Made by a program: the position numbers and the translations under genes | Assembly (NCBI GenBank): GCA_029940375.1 | Contig: JAPYUX010000002.1 | Coordinates: forward strand, 254,361 to 316,230 | Source of the DNA: Dehalococcoidia bacterium | Lineage (GTDB): Bacteria > Chloroflexota > Dehalococcoidia > Lucifugimonadales > Lucifugimonadaceae | Direction of reading: 5' to 3' | Length of the DNA: 61,870 bases | Notes under the pieces: model-generated | The model's input: only the letters and a program-made list of their open reading frames with translations | Told to the model about the DNA's origin: nothing | The model's database searches: none | Shown here: positions 54,975 through 61,870 of the stretch, one piece after another | Position numbering within the stretch: the stretch's first letter is position 1 | Layout of the letters: the number at the start of each line of letters is the position of its first letter

Positions 54975-55838
54975 TTGAGTGAAAGGAATCAAGAATATGA
55001 TTTTAAGTGGTGTCCTGGTTGTGGTGACTTTGGGGTAAAAAGAGCATTAGAAATGGCTATAAATACATTTACGGAAGAATTTGAAATTCCTAGAACCTCT
55101 AATGTTATAGTCGCTGGAATTGGTTGTTCGGGGAATATGGTTCATTTAATTGATGGAGAGCAGCCTTTTGGTATCCATGGAATTCATGGGAGATCTCTTC
55201 CTATAGCTTTTGGAATTTCGAGTTCAAGACCTGATCTAAACACTATAGTTGTTGCTGGTGATGGAGACTTTTTATCGATAGGTGGTGAACATATAGCTCC
55301 GTCCGCATATAGGAATCCAAATATCACATGTATAGTAATGGATAATGGTGTCTATGGATTAACTAAAGGGCAAAGTTCACCAACTTCTGAAACTGGTCAA
55401 ATCACAACTTCAACCCCTTTTGGTAAGTTGGAAAGGAAAATGAATCCTTTAGAGTTATATTTGACCTATGGAGTTAGTTTTATAGCATCTCATTATTCAA
55501 GCAAACCTAAACTTTTATCTGATTTTATCTTAGAAGCAATGAAACATAAAGGAATGTCTATAGTTCATGTACAATCACCATGTACGACTTACAATGATAC
55601 CTATGATATTTTGAAAGGTGATAGAAAAAAAGGAATACCAGGAACAGCATTCATAATTGACGAAAATCATGATCCAACTGATTACGATAAAGCTAAGGCT
55701 TTGGTAGCTCAGGAAGGAGTACCTTTAGGATTGATTTATAGAAAAGAACCTGCAACGATTAATGAATTACAAAATAAGTTAATTATGGATAATCCCTCAA
55801 AAAATGTTGAAGATATTTTATCTAGTTATTCAATATAG
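54975..55838 (+). CDS. korB: 2-oxoacid:ferredoxin oxidoreductase beta subunit (TPP)
   Basis: A 287-aa TPP-binding subunit. Cys13 and Cys16 (WCPGCGD), Cys51 (GIGCSG) and Cys203 (SPCTTYND) are the four [4Fe-4S] ligands. GDGDFLSIGGEH through NPNITCIVMDNGVYG binds TPP and Mg. TTG start with GGAGG upstream, two bases after korA. The last 17 bases overlap the convergent ccmE. Confidence 0.93.
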   Translation: MSERNQEYDFKWCPGCGDFGVKRALEMAINTFTEEFEIPRTSNVIVAGIGCSGNMVHLIDGEQPFGIHGIHGRSLPIAFGISSSRPDLNTIVVAGDGDFLSIGGEHIAPSAYRNPNITCIVMDNGVYGLTKGQSSPTSETGQITTSTPFGKLERKMNPLELYLTYGVSFIASHYSSKPKLLSDFILEAMKHKGMSIVHVQSPCTTYNDTYDILKGDRKKGIPGTAFIIDENHDPTDYDKAKALVAQEGVPLGLIYRKEPATINELQNKLIMDNPSKNVEDILSSYSI

Positions 55839-56271
55839 TGTTTTCTTCGGTTTGATATTTTGAAGGGCATCTAACTGATAAATTATTTGCAACAAATATA
55901 TTTTCCTGATTTATATGTCCTTGCATTACCAACTCCGAATATTCGTTAAAAAACACACTTCCAATTTCACCACTGTAATTAACTTCAAAAGAATTATTTG
56001 TAAATTTATCTTTTACTTTGAAATTTGCCGATAAGCCATCTACAGATCTTACATATGAATTCGGAACAAGCATTGCTTTTAATCCTATATTTAAATTTTG
56101 TTCACCATCCTCGTTAGATAATAAATATTCTACTGAGTGGTATGTATATGTAGCTTCTTCAAAAGCTTGAAAACCAAAGTATCCCAAAGAAAATAAGACT
56201 ACTAAAACTATGGAAATAAAAGCAAATTTTTTATTTTTTAATTCTACAACACGATCTTTTTCTTTACTCAT
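55822..56271 (-). CDS. ccmE: heme chaperone CcmE, Cys-type
   Basis: A 149-aa periplasm-type heme chaperone with one N-terminal membrane anchor (about 15-36) and an OB-fold. The heme-binding site, normally HxxxY, reads CPSKY: Cys135 and Tyr139. This CxxxY version is known from archaea and some Desulfovibrio, where the Ccm pathway also lacks CcmH. It is last in the ccmA-B-C-unknown-E operon and overlaps the preceding gene as ATGA. Confidence 0.88.
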   Translation of the reverse strand: MSKEKDRVVELKNKKFAFISIVLVVLFSLGYFGFQAFEEATYTYHSVEYLLSNEDGEQNLNIGLKAMLVPNSYVRSVDGLSANFKVKDKFTNNSFEVNYSGEIGSVFFNEYSELVMQGHINQENIFVANNLSVRCPSKYQTEENTILNN

Positions 56272-56756
56272 ATATTCAATTTTGAATTTATTATTTTTAT
56301 TCTATTGTTAATTATAAAAACAAAACCAAAAATGAAAAATATCAATAGTATAAAACTTGCGCCCAAATATTGAAGATTATTTTTTATGTTTGAAGATTCA
56401 TAACTTACTAAATTGGTAATGATATCGTTTGAGCTAGTTATGGTAAAAGGTTCTAAATTTTTTTGAGACTCTTTTAGGATGTTTATTAACTCTTCTTTAT
56501 TCTTGTTAATATTTCCAATCCACCTTTCTCCCGATTGTGTTTCAATGCCTATTTTTGATTCATTTACAAGAGATAAAGAATAAGAGTTTCCTTTATTATC
56601 TACGACATATAAAAGGATCTTATCATTTGTGACTTCAATATTTTGTAAAAAACCATTGATAATTTCTCCATTCGATTGAGCAAAAATCATGTTATTTTGG
56701 ATTACTAATAACGACAAAATTCCTACAGAAAACAATGAAATTAATAATTTATTCAT
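56268..56756 (-). CDS. unknown exported membrane protein in the ccm operon
   Basis: A 162-aa protein. It has a signal-like N-terminus (about 5-26, ending FAQS), an extracytoplasmic domain (about 30-125) rich in beta-type residues, and one C-terminal helix (about 129-150). There are no Cys or CXXC motifs. It sits between ccmC and ccmE, the usual place of ccmD, but is far larger. A CcmD-like or CcmF/H-substitute role is an inference from position only. Confidence 0.7.
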   Translation of the reverse strand: MNKLLISLFSVGILSLLVIQNNMIFAQSNGEIINGFLQNIEVTNDKILLYVVDNKGNSYSLSLVNESKIGIETQSGERWIGNINKNKEELINILKESQKNLEPFTITSSNDIITNLVSYESSNIKNNLQYLGASFILLIFFIFGFVFIINNRIKIINSKLNI

Positions 56757-56759
56757 TTT

Positions 56760-57422
56760 TTATTCCTTATTATTTATATGAGTTTCTATTTTTATGGTTT
56801 TATATCTAGTTGTGGTTAAAATTAAGAAGGTAAAAATAAAAGCAATAACAGATATTAGTAATGTTATTCCATAATACATCCCAAATGATGTTTCCTCTTG
56901 AGAAAGTGGCCCAATTACTGTAATCGGATGAGCTTCTTGCCATAAATTCGCAGCAAAATATATCAAAGGAGTATCTATTGCACCTAAAACTGCAATAATT
57001 GCTGCAATATTTTTCATTTGTTCATTATTCGTATATAAAGATCTAAAAAGTATATATGCGCAATAAATTAGAATCAGTATTAAGGTAGTGGTTAATTTTG
57101 CTTCTCCCGTCCACCAAACTCCCCAAATAGGTTTTGCCCAAACAATCCCTGTAATAAGAGCGGTCAATCCAAATACTAAACCTGTTTCAGCAAAGGCTTG
57201 AGCGCAATTATCCCAAAAAGTTTTTTTAGTGAATAAATATAGAATTGAAGAAATAGCTACAACGCATATAGCTATCATTGAACACCAAGCAAGGGGAACA
57301 TGTATAAAAATAGTTTTTGCAACTGGACCTTGAGAAATATCAATAGGGAGCCACCAAAAAATCATCCACAACATTAAAATATTTATTAATAGAGTTGAAG
57401 AAATTATTAATTTATTGATCAT
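56760..57422 (-). CDS. ccmC: heme exporter / handling protein CcmC
   Basis: A 220-aa six-helix protein of the heme-handling family. KTIFIHVPLAWCSM and LWQEAHPITV give the two axial His. The tryptophan-rich loop WGVWWTGEAKLTTTLIL takes the place of the usual WGTWWVWDARLT; the third W and D are changed to G and E. CcmC loads heme onto CcmE with CcmD in model systems. Follows ccmB by 40 bases. Confidence 0.9.
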   Translation of the reverse strand: MINKLIISSTLLINILMLWMIFWWLPIDISQGPVAKTIFIHVPLAWCSMIAICVVAISSILYLFTKKTFWDNCAQAFAETGLVFGLTALITGIVWAKPIWGVWWTGEAKLTTTLILILIYCAYILFRSLYTNNEQMKNIAAIIAVLGAIDTPLIYFAANLWQEAHPITVIGPLSQEETSFGMYYGITLLISVIAFIFTFLILTTTRYKTIKIETHINNKE

Positions 57423-57462
57423 ATAATTCTTATATTCTTACCAATTTAAGTATACTTTTTTT

Positions 57463-58140
57463 TTACTCCTTATAAATGAAATTTGATATGGATATTCCCA
57501 AAATAAAAAATAGAAGATCATACCCCAATATCAAGCCATACCAACTTTGATTTTGTATTTCATTATTTAAAATTTGATTTGTTAGACTGGAAGAAGCCAT
57601 GAGTAAAGGAGAAACTAAAGGAATAAATAATAAAGGCGAAAGAATTTCTTTACCTCTAGATTTAGAAAATAATAACGAGGTAATAGTTCCAACGATACTA
57701 AATCCCAATGCACTGATTATAACCAGGATTATAAATTTATAATCTAAAAGATTATTGTTGAATAAAATATTTGAAGAAAATAGAATTATAAAACTTGATA
57801 ATAATGTAAAAAAGAAATTAGAGATAATTTTTGAAACGATTATAATTTCTTGATCTATAGGTGCTAGAATAAGTAATTCTATACCTTTATTATCCATTTC
57901 TTTACTTATTGATTTATTAATACCAAGTAAAATAGAAAAACTAACTGATATCCAATAAATAGTTCCAAATATTATCAATGAATTGTTTGAGTTAATTTTT
58001 AAAGTTGTAGCAACTACTACAAGAACTAAAACAGAATATGAAAGCATAGAAATTATAATTTCTTTCGATTTGATTTCTTGAAGTAAATCTTTTTTCAAAA
58101 TGACATAAATAATTTTTAAAACTTTTAAGATATTTTTCAT
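57463..58140 (-). CDS. ccmB: heme ABC exporter permease CcmB
   Basis: A 225-aa permease with six helices. LLQEIKSKEIIISMLSYSVLVL starts it, then KEMDNKGIELLILAPIDQ and SKSRGKEILSPLLFIPLVSP, which are CcmB family blocks. Acts with CcmA to release holo-CcmE from CcmC. Start overlaps the ccmA stop by four bases (ATGA). Confidence 0.9.
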   Translation of the reverse strand: MKNILKVLKIIYVILKKDLLQEIKSKEIIISMLSYSVLVLVVVATTLKINSNNSLIIFGTIYWISVSFSILLGINKSISKEMDNKGIELLILAPIDQEIIIVSKIISNFFFTLLSSFIILFSSNILFNNNLLDYKFIILVIISALGFSIVGTITSLLFSKSRGKEILSPLLFIPLVSPLLMASSSLTNQILNNEIQNQSWYGLILGYDLLFFILGISISNFIYKE

Positions 58141-58772
58141 AATGAAATTGTTTGAGATATATTATTATTGATTCCTAAAACGTTTTGATTGTGAGAAGTG
58201 AAAATTATAGATTCTCCTCTTTTGTTAATTTTATCAATGAGATAATTCAAATCTTTGATAGATTCCTTATCTAACCCAATATCAGGCTCATCTAATAAAT
58301 ATAATTCATAATTCGGGATTAATGATCTAAAGAGATTCATTTTTTTCCTTTGCCCATCGGATAATTGGTCAGGATATAGGTTTAAAAACTTGCTTATTTG
58401 TTGAAAGTCTTTATTTTCTTCTAGTAGTTTTTTTGGATTCTCTTCTCCAATTAAGGTGAAATAGAACAAAATATTTTCGCCAACGGTAAAATCCTTATAA
58501 AAAATAGTTTCTGTTGAACAGTAAGAAATTAAAGATTTTGCATAAGTAGAATTTTTCAGATTGATTTGTTTAATCATTATTTTTCCAGAATCATAATTAT
58601 ATATTTGAGCAATTATTTTTAATAAAGTAGTCTTCCCGGACCCGTTTGGGCCATCTACATTTACTATCTCTCCTTTGTTTATCTTGAAAGACAATTTATC
58701 TATTATGTGGGTATTGTTAAACCTTTTTGAAATATTATCTACTTCAAGTATGATTTTCTTTTTTTCATCCAT
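58137..58772 (-). CDS. ccmA: heme ABC exporter ATPase CcmA
   Basis: A 211-aa ATPase: Walker A GPNGSGKTTLLK, signature LSDGQRKKMNL, Walker B LYLLDEPDIGLD and IIFTSHNQ. The signature has Asp instead of the second Ser/Gly residue. First gene of the ccm operon. The ccmF, ccmG and ccmH genes are not in this window; the CcdA-like protein and a thioredoxin lipoprotein lie elsewhere in it. Confidence 0.92.
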   Translation of the reverse strand: MDEKKKIILEVDNISKRFNNTHIIDKLSFKINKGEIVNVDGPNGSGKTTLLKIIAQIYNYDSGKIMIKQINLKNSTYAKSLISYCSTETIFYKDFTVGENILFYFTLIGEENPKKLLEENKDFQQISKFLNLYPDQLSDGQRKKMNLFRSLIPNYELYLLDEPDIGLDKESIKDLNYLIDKINKRGESIIFTSHNQNVLGINNNISQTISL

Positions 58773-58790
58773 AAATTTATATTTTTTTTA

Positions 58791-58835
58791 TTGACCTATT
58801 CTATTTCAAGGCTACACTTATAACAATTAAGTGTA
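58791..58835 (+). promoter_or_regulatory. promoter with an 8-bp palindromic operator candidate
   Basis: TTGACC (58791-58796), a 16-base spacer and TACACT (58813-58818) form a promoter. A perfect inverted repeat, TACACTTA, seven bases, TAAGTGTA (58813-58835), covers the -10 and the expected start. A dimeric repressor bound there would block transcription of the FAH gene downstream. It also lies in the 5' region of the divergent ccmA. Confidence 0.55.
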
Positions 58836-58869
58836 AAAGATTATTTAATTTGTATAAATGGAGAATTTT

Positions 58870-59637
58870 ATGAAGTATGTAAGAATTCAATTAAATGATG
58901 AGATTTCTTATGGTATTGTTGAAGAAGAAAAAGTCATTGAAATTAGTGGGAATCCAATTTTTGAAAATTGTAAGGAAACTGGGGAGACTTATAATTTATC
59001 AGAAGTAAAAATATTATCACCAAACCCATCCCCTCCAAAAAATTTATGTTTAGCGTTAAATTATGGATCCCATCTATTGGGTGCGAATGCACCAAAAAAA
59101 CCTGAACCATTTTATAAGACAGTTACAGCAATTTGTGGTCCTGGGGACCCTATAAAGATTCCAAAAGATGCAGGTTTGGTTGCTTGTGAATCTGAACTTG
59201 TTGTAATTATAGGGAAAGAAGCAAAAAATGTTTCTGAAAATAGTGCTTTGGATTATGTTTTTGGATACACATGTGGCAATGACGTTTCTGCTCGAGAGTG
59301 GCAATCAGGAAATAATTCAGATATGCAATGGTGGAGGGCCAAATCCAGTGATACTTTTGGACCTACTGGACCTTTTATAGTTACAGATATAGATCCTCAA
59401 AATGTGAGTATAAGAGGCTTAGTTAATGGTGTAGAAGGACAAAAATGTCATTCTTCTGAAATGATATTTAGTGTGGCTGAATCGATTAGTTTTATAAGTA
59501 AATATGTAACTCTAGTACCTGGAGATATGTTGTGGACCGGAACATCAGGAATGACCCCACCTATCAATCCTGGTGACGATGTTACTGTGGAAATAGAGAA
59601 AGTAGGGACTTTAATAAATCCTGTAGAATCTGCCTAA
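58870..59637 (+). CDS. fumarylacetoacetate hydrolase family protein
   Basis: A 255-aa FAH-fold protein. ACESELVVIIGK holds the Glu-x-Glu metal ligands and GYTCGNDVSAREWQ the metal Asp; the FGPTGPFI and PGDMLWTGTSGM loops follow. Family members include 2-hydroxyhepta-2,4-diene-1,7-dioate isomerases, acylpyruvases and oxaloacetate decarboxylases, so the reaction is not fixed. GGAG six bases before the ATG at 58870 makes that start better than the ATG at 58858. Palindromic operator candidate upstream. Confidence 0.88.
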   Translation: MKYVRIQLNDEISYGIVEEEKVIEISGNPIFENCKETGETYNLSEVKILSPNPSPPKNLCLALNYGSHLLGANAPKKPEPFYKTVTAICGPGDPIKIPKDAGLVACESELVVIIGKEAKNVSENSALDYVFGYTCGNDVSAREWQSGNNSDMQWWRAKSSDTFGPTGPFIVTDIDPQNVSIRGLVNGVEGQKCHSSEMIFSVAESISFISKYVTLVPGDMLWTGTSGMTPPINPGDDVTVEIEKVGTLINPVESA

Positions 59638-59837
59638 ATTATTCCTAATCTAATTGCTTTTGCTACTGCCTCAGTACGATTAGAAGAATCCAATTTTAGA
59701 CAAATCATTTGAACTTTGTTTTTGATGGTTTGTTCTGCTAGATTCATCTTGTTGGCTATGTTTATAGCAGTAAAACCGTTGGAAAGAAAATCTAATATTT
59801 CTTTTTCTTGATCTGTTGTGTTGTATGTTTTATGCAT
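59634..59837 (-). CDS. stand-alone LuxR/GerE-type HTH protein
   Basis: A 67-aa protein that is essentially a single LuxR-type four-helix DNA-binding domain (QEKEILDFLSNGFTAINIANKM, then LAEQTIKNKVQMI). No receiver or ligand domain is attached. Such short regulators are rare and may act as a DNA-binding partner of another protein. It overlaps the end of the FAH gene by four bases in the convergent orientation. Confidence 0.8.
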   Translation of the reverse strand: MHKTYNTTDQEKEILDFLSNGFTAINIANKMNLAEQTIKNKVQMICLKLDSSNRTEAVAKAIRLGII

Positions 59838-59945
59838 TTCTTTTTAAAAAATCAAAAATAAAAATTATGAAAAAGATATTTTTAAATTAAAATAAAATAT
59901 AAAATAAAAATATCATTTTTGTTATTTACAAACTTGGAGTTCAAT

Positions 59946-59971
59946 ATTTCCCCAGAAACATTTAGGGAAAT
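59946..59971 (+). promoter_or_regulatory. hairpin that would cover the RBS region of the CcdA-like gene
   Basis: ATTTCCC (59946-59952), a 12-base loop and GGGAAAT (59965-59971) form a 7-bp stem just before the ATG at 59978. The 3' arm includes the only purine-rich ribosome site, so the hairpin could limit translation. Confidence 0.4.
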
Positions 59972-59977
59972 AATATT

Positions 59978-60883
59978 ATGATAAAACTTTTTGAAAACAA
60001 GATAATCTATATTATTCCAGTTTTGATCACAATTATCACGTCAATTCTTTTAGCTGTTTTTTTGGAACAAAAAATCATAAACAATATATTGTTTTTTGGT
60101 TTTAATGCATCAGCTTCAACGTCCAATGTTTTTTTGGATATGTCAAATATAATTAGATTTGGAATTACTTTTTCTGCAGGTTTGATTGCAGTTTTTAATC
60201 CTTGTGGATTTGCTTTACTGTCTATCTATTTATCCGTATTTATACAAAGAAGAGATAAACAGAATGATATACAAAATTATGAAAAAACTTTAAGTTCTGT
60301 GTTGAAGAATGTAAATCATTATTTACGTAAATTATTTGAAGCCACCAGTATTTCTTTAGCTGTAACTGTAGGTTTTGTAATTATTTTTTTCGTTATAGGA
60401 ATTCTTCTTTCTGCAGGGTTTTATACTATAAAAAGTTTTTTTTCATACATTGGAATAATTATTTCAATATTTTTGGTATTTATTGGTTTTTACAGTCTTT
60501 ATGGAGGAACGTTTTATACTCCTATCATTGCAAGAATAGCTAATAAAATAAGTTATAAAAATCAATCAAGTTATATTTTCTATTTTTCCTATGGCTTATC
60601 ATATGGCTTAACTTCTTTATCTTGTACTTTACCCATTTTTATGTCAATTGTTTTTAGTATTTCGAGTGTATCTGAAATACATTTTTTGTTGACGGACTTT
60701 TTGTTATTTGGATTTGGAGTATGGGTTGCTCTTTTTATAATATCTATAAGTTTGATTTTTGTAAAAATTCTTCTACAAAAAGTAACTTATTTTTTAAAAA
60801 TATACAAATATGTCACTTCTATTTTTATAATTTTGTGTGGAATTTACCTTATTCTATATTGGATAACAGAAATAAAATTTTAA
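59978..60883 (+). CDS. CcdA/DsbD-like transmembrane thiol-disulfide protein
   Basis: A 301-aa membrane protein with about eight helices: one extra at the N-terminus, then the six-helix CcdA/DsbD core. FNPCGFALL (Cys76) and SLSCTLPI (Cys216) are the two conserved redox Cys. It should carry electrons from cytoplasmic thioredoxin to extracytoplasmic thiol-disulfide proteins, for example apocytochrome c. A ccm operon lies less than 4 kb away. Confidence 0.85.
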   Translation: MIKLFENKIIYIIPVLITIITSILLAVFLEQKIINNILFFGFNASASTSNVFLDMSNIIRFGITFSAGLIAVFNPCGFALLSIYLSVFIQRRDKQNDIQNYEKTLSSVLKNVNHYLRKLFEATSISLAVTVGFVIIFFVIGILLSAGFYTIKSFFSYIGIIISIFLVFIGFYSLYGGTFYTPIIARIANKISYKNQSSYIFYFSYGLSYGLTSLSCTLPIFMSIVFSISSVSEIHFLLTDFLLFGFGVWVALFIISISLIFVKILLQKVTYFLKIYKYVTSIFIILCGIYLILYWITEIKF

Positions 60884-60997
60884 TTTTTATTTATTTATGT
60901 TTCGGTTATAAAACTAAATATATTCTTGATATAATAATGTATTGGATTCAAATATAATTTAGGATTCTATAAATTACTAGTTTTATAAAGGAAAAAT

Positions 60998-61870
60998 TTG
61001 ACTACAACAAATAACGAAAAAATAATATCAATTAAAGAACTATTTGAAGCAGGATCTCATTTTGGCCATACTGTGAGGAAATGGAACCCTCAAATGACAG
61101 AGTATATCCATTCAAAAAAGAATGGTACACATATTATCAATTTGGTTAAAACTCAAGAAAAACTTATCGATGCGATCAACTTTATTACTGAAAATATTTC
61201 TAATGGTGGAAACTGTTTATTTGTTGGTACAAAGAAACATGCTCAAGTTATTATTAGAGATTGTGCTGAGAGATCTCAATCCTTATATATCAACCAGAGA
61301 TGGCTTGGTGGTTTAATGACTAATTTCAATACCATAGAAAAAAGATTAGAGAGACTTGTGGAATTGGAAGATTCATTTGCTAAAGGTAATGTTATTGCTC
61401 AAACTAAAAGAGAATCCCAAAAGTTAGATGCCGAAGTTGCAAGATTGAATAAGTTTTTTTCAGGGATTAAAGAAATGAATTCTTTACCTTCTTTTTTGTT
61501 TGTAGTGGATATTAATCGAGAACGAATTGCTGTTGAAGAAGCTAAAAAATTAAACATACCAGTAGTAGGTATTGTAGATACGAATTCAAATCCAAATGAA
61601 ATTCTCCATCCAATACCTGCTAACGATGATGGATTAAGATCAATTGAAATCATTACTAATATAGTTACAGAAGCAATTATTTTGGGGCAAAATAATTATT
61701 TGAAAAAACAAGAGGATAAATTGGCCCAAGAAGCAGAATTAGAAAGTATGGAAGCTGAAGCGAGACAAAAGGCTCAAAGTGAAGCTTTTAAAAGACAATC
61801 TAAAAGTAAGCCATCTGCGAAACCAAAAACAGAAGAGGTAGAAAGTAAGCCATCTGCGAAACCAAAAACA
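60998..61870 (+). CDS. rpsB: 30S ribosomal protein S2, 3'-truncated by window end
   Basis: The TTG-initiated frame (AAGGA upstream) runs to the window edge without a stop. The sequence FEAGSHFGHTVRKWNPQMTEY, LFVGTKKHAQ, QRWLGGLMTNF and IPVVGIVDTNSNP is ribosomal protein S2, which binds the 30S platform near S1. After the usual domain the protein continues with a charged coiled-coil-like part and a repeated SKPSAKPKT tail. The S2 family often ends near here; the tail is an extension of unknown length. Confidence 0.95.
   Translation, partial: MTTTNNEKIISIKELFEAGSHFGHTVRKWNPQMTEYIHSKKNGTHIINLVKTQEKLIDAINFITENISNGGNCLFVGTKKHAQVIIRDCAERSQSLYINQRWLGGLMTNFNTIEKRLERLVELEDSFAKGNVIAQTKRESQKLDAEVARLNKFFSGIKEMNSLPSFLFVVDINRERIAVEEAKKLNIPVVGIVDTNSNPNEILHPIPANDDGLRSIEIITNIVTEAIILGQNNYLKKQEDKLAQEAELESMEAEARQKAQSEAFKRQSKSKPSAKPKTEEVESKPSAKPKT
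61805..61870 (+). repeat. 39-bp tandem repeat in the rpsB tail
   Basis: A 27-base segment encoding SKPSAKPKT is repeated exactly 39 bases later, with EEVE between. The second copy ends at the window edge, so more copies may follow. Confidence 0.85.

Overview
This 61.9-kb stretch of AT-rich bacterial chromosome has about 60 tightly packed genes, four tRNAs, and no sign of phage, insertion sequences or CRISPR. Its lifestyle looks heterotrophic and scavenging: two sulfatases, D-amino-acid enzymes, a complete peptide-type ABC importer, amidohydrolases, paired acyl-CoA dehydrogenases, a MaoC/double-SDR module and a ferredoxin-dependent 2-oxoacid oxidoreductase. Lipoproteins of Gram-positive style (lipobox ending ISC/MSC/LSC), a Ccm system whose CcmE carries Cys instead of His, the DUF1501/DUF1800 pair and the strong AT bias suggest a marine, AT-rich Chloroflexota lineage (SAR202-like). 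That placement is an inference from gene content and was not tested by phylogeny.

Layout. 1-7.7 kb: a small coiled-coil ORF, a sulfatase pair, trhO, a D-aminoacylase / D-threonine-aldolase-like operon ending in a possible 44-aa membrane peptide, an oxidoreductase remnant and a thioredoxin lipoprotein. 7.8-16.2 kb: a peptide/oligopeptide ABC importer (solute-binding protein, hairpin terminator, then two permeases and two ATPases), a lipoprotein and an amidohydrolase. 16.2-27 kb: a GSA-aminomutase-like aminotransferase, an MDR dehydrogenase, a GNAT protein, an alanyl-tRNA editing protein, a solitary PstS, plsY, a glycosyltransferase, an HpcH aldolase and two acyl-CoA dehydrogenases. 27-32.4 kb: a four-gene minus-strand operon for a 962-aa exported protein with seven divergent Cys-paired repeats, a bacterial-PH membrane protein, a coiled-coil membrane protein and a cupin, divergent from a CvpA-like gene. 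32.4-45.7 kb: two MFS transporters, nudC, a zinc alcohol dehydrogenase, four tRNAs (Gly-TCC, Leu-CAA, Gly-GCC, Phe-GAA), an exonuclease-like protein, an IMPase-family phosphatase, a carboxyltransferase, HIT, Bcp, and an NHL / DUF1501 / DUF1800 operon. 45.7-61.9 kb: a P-loop/DRTGG protein, a PcrA-type helicase, a MaoC-MaoC-(SDR-SDR) module, NUDIX and GNAT genes, korAB, ccmABC-unknown-ccmE, an FAH-family hydrolase with a palindromic operator candidate, a stand-alone LuxR-type HTH, a CcdA-like protein and the start of rpsB.

The most notable points are the Cys-repeat surface protein and its operon, and two genes (sulfatase B and an MFS transporter) whose conserved N-termini are in frame but have no ATG, GTG or TTG start. 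In the MFS case an AUA codon sits six bases after GGAG and overlaps the upstream stop as ATAA. Also notable are the split, fungal MFE-2-like beta-oxidation module, the variant Ccm operon and likely leaderless promoters.
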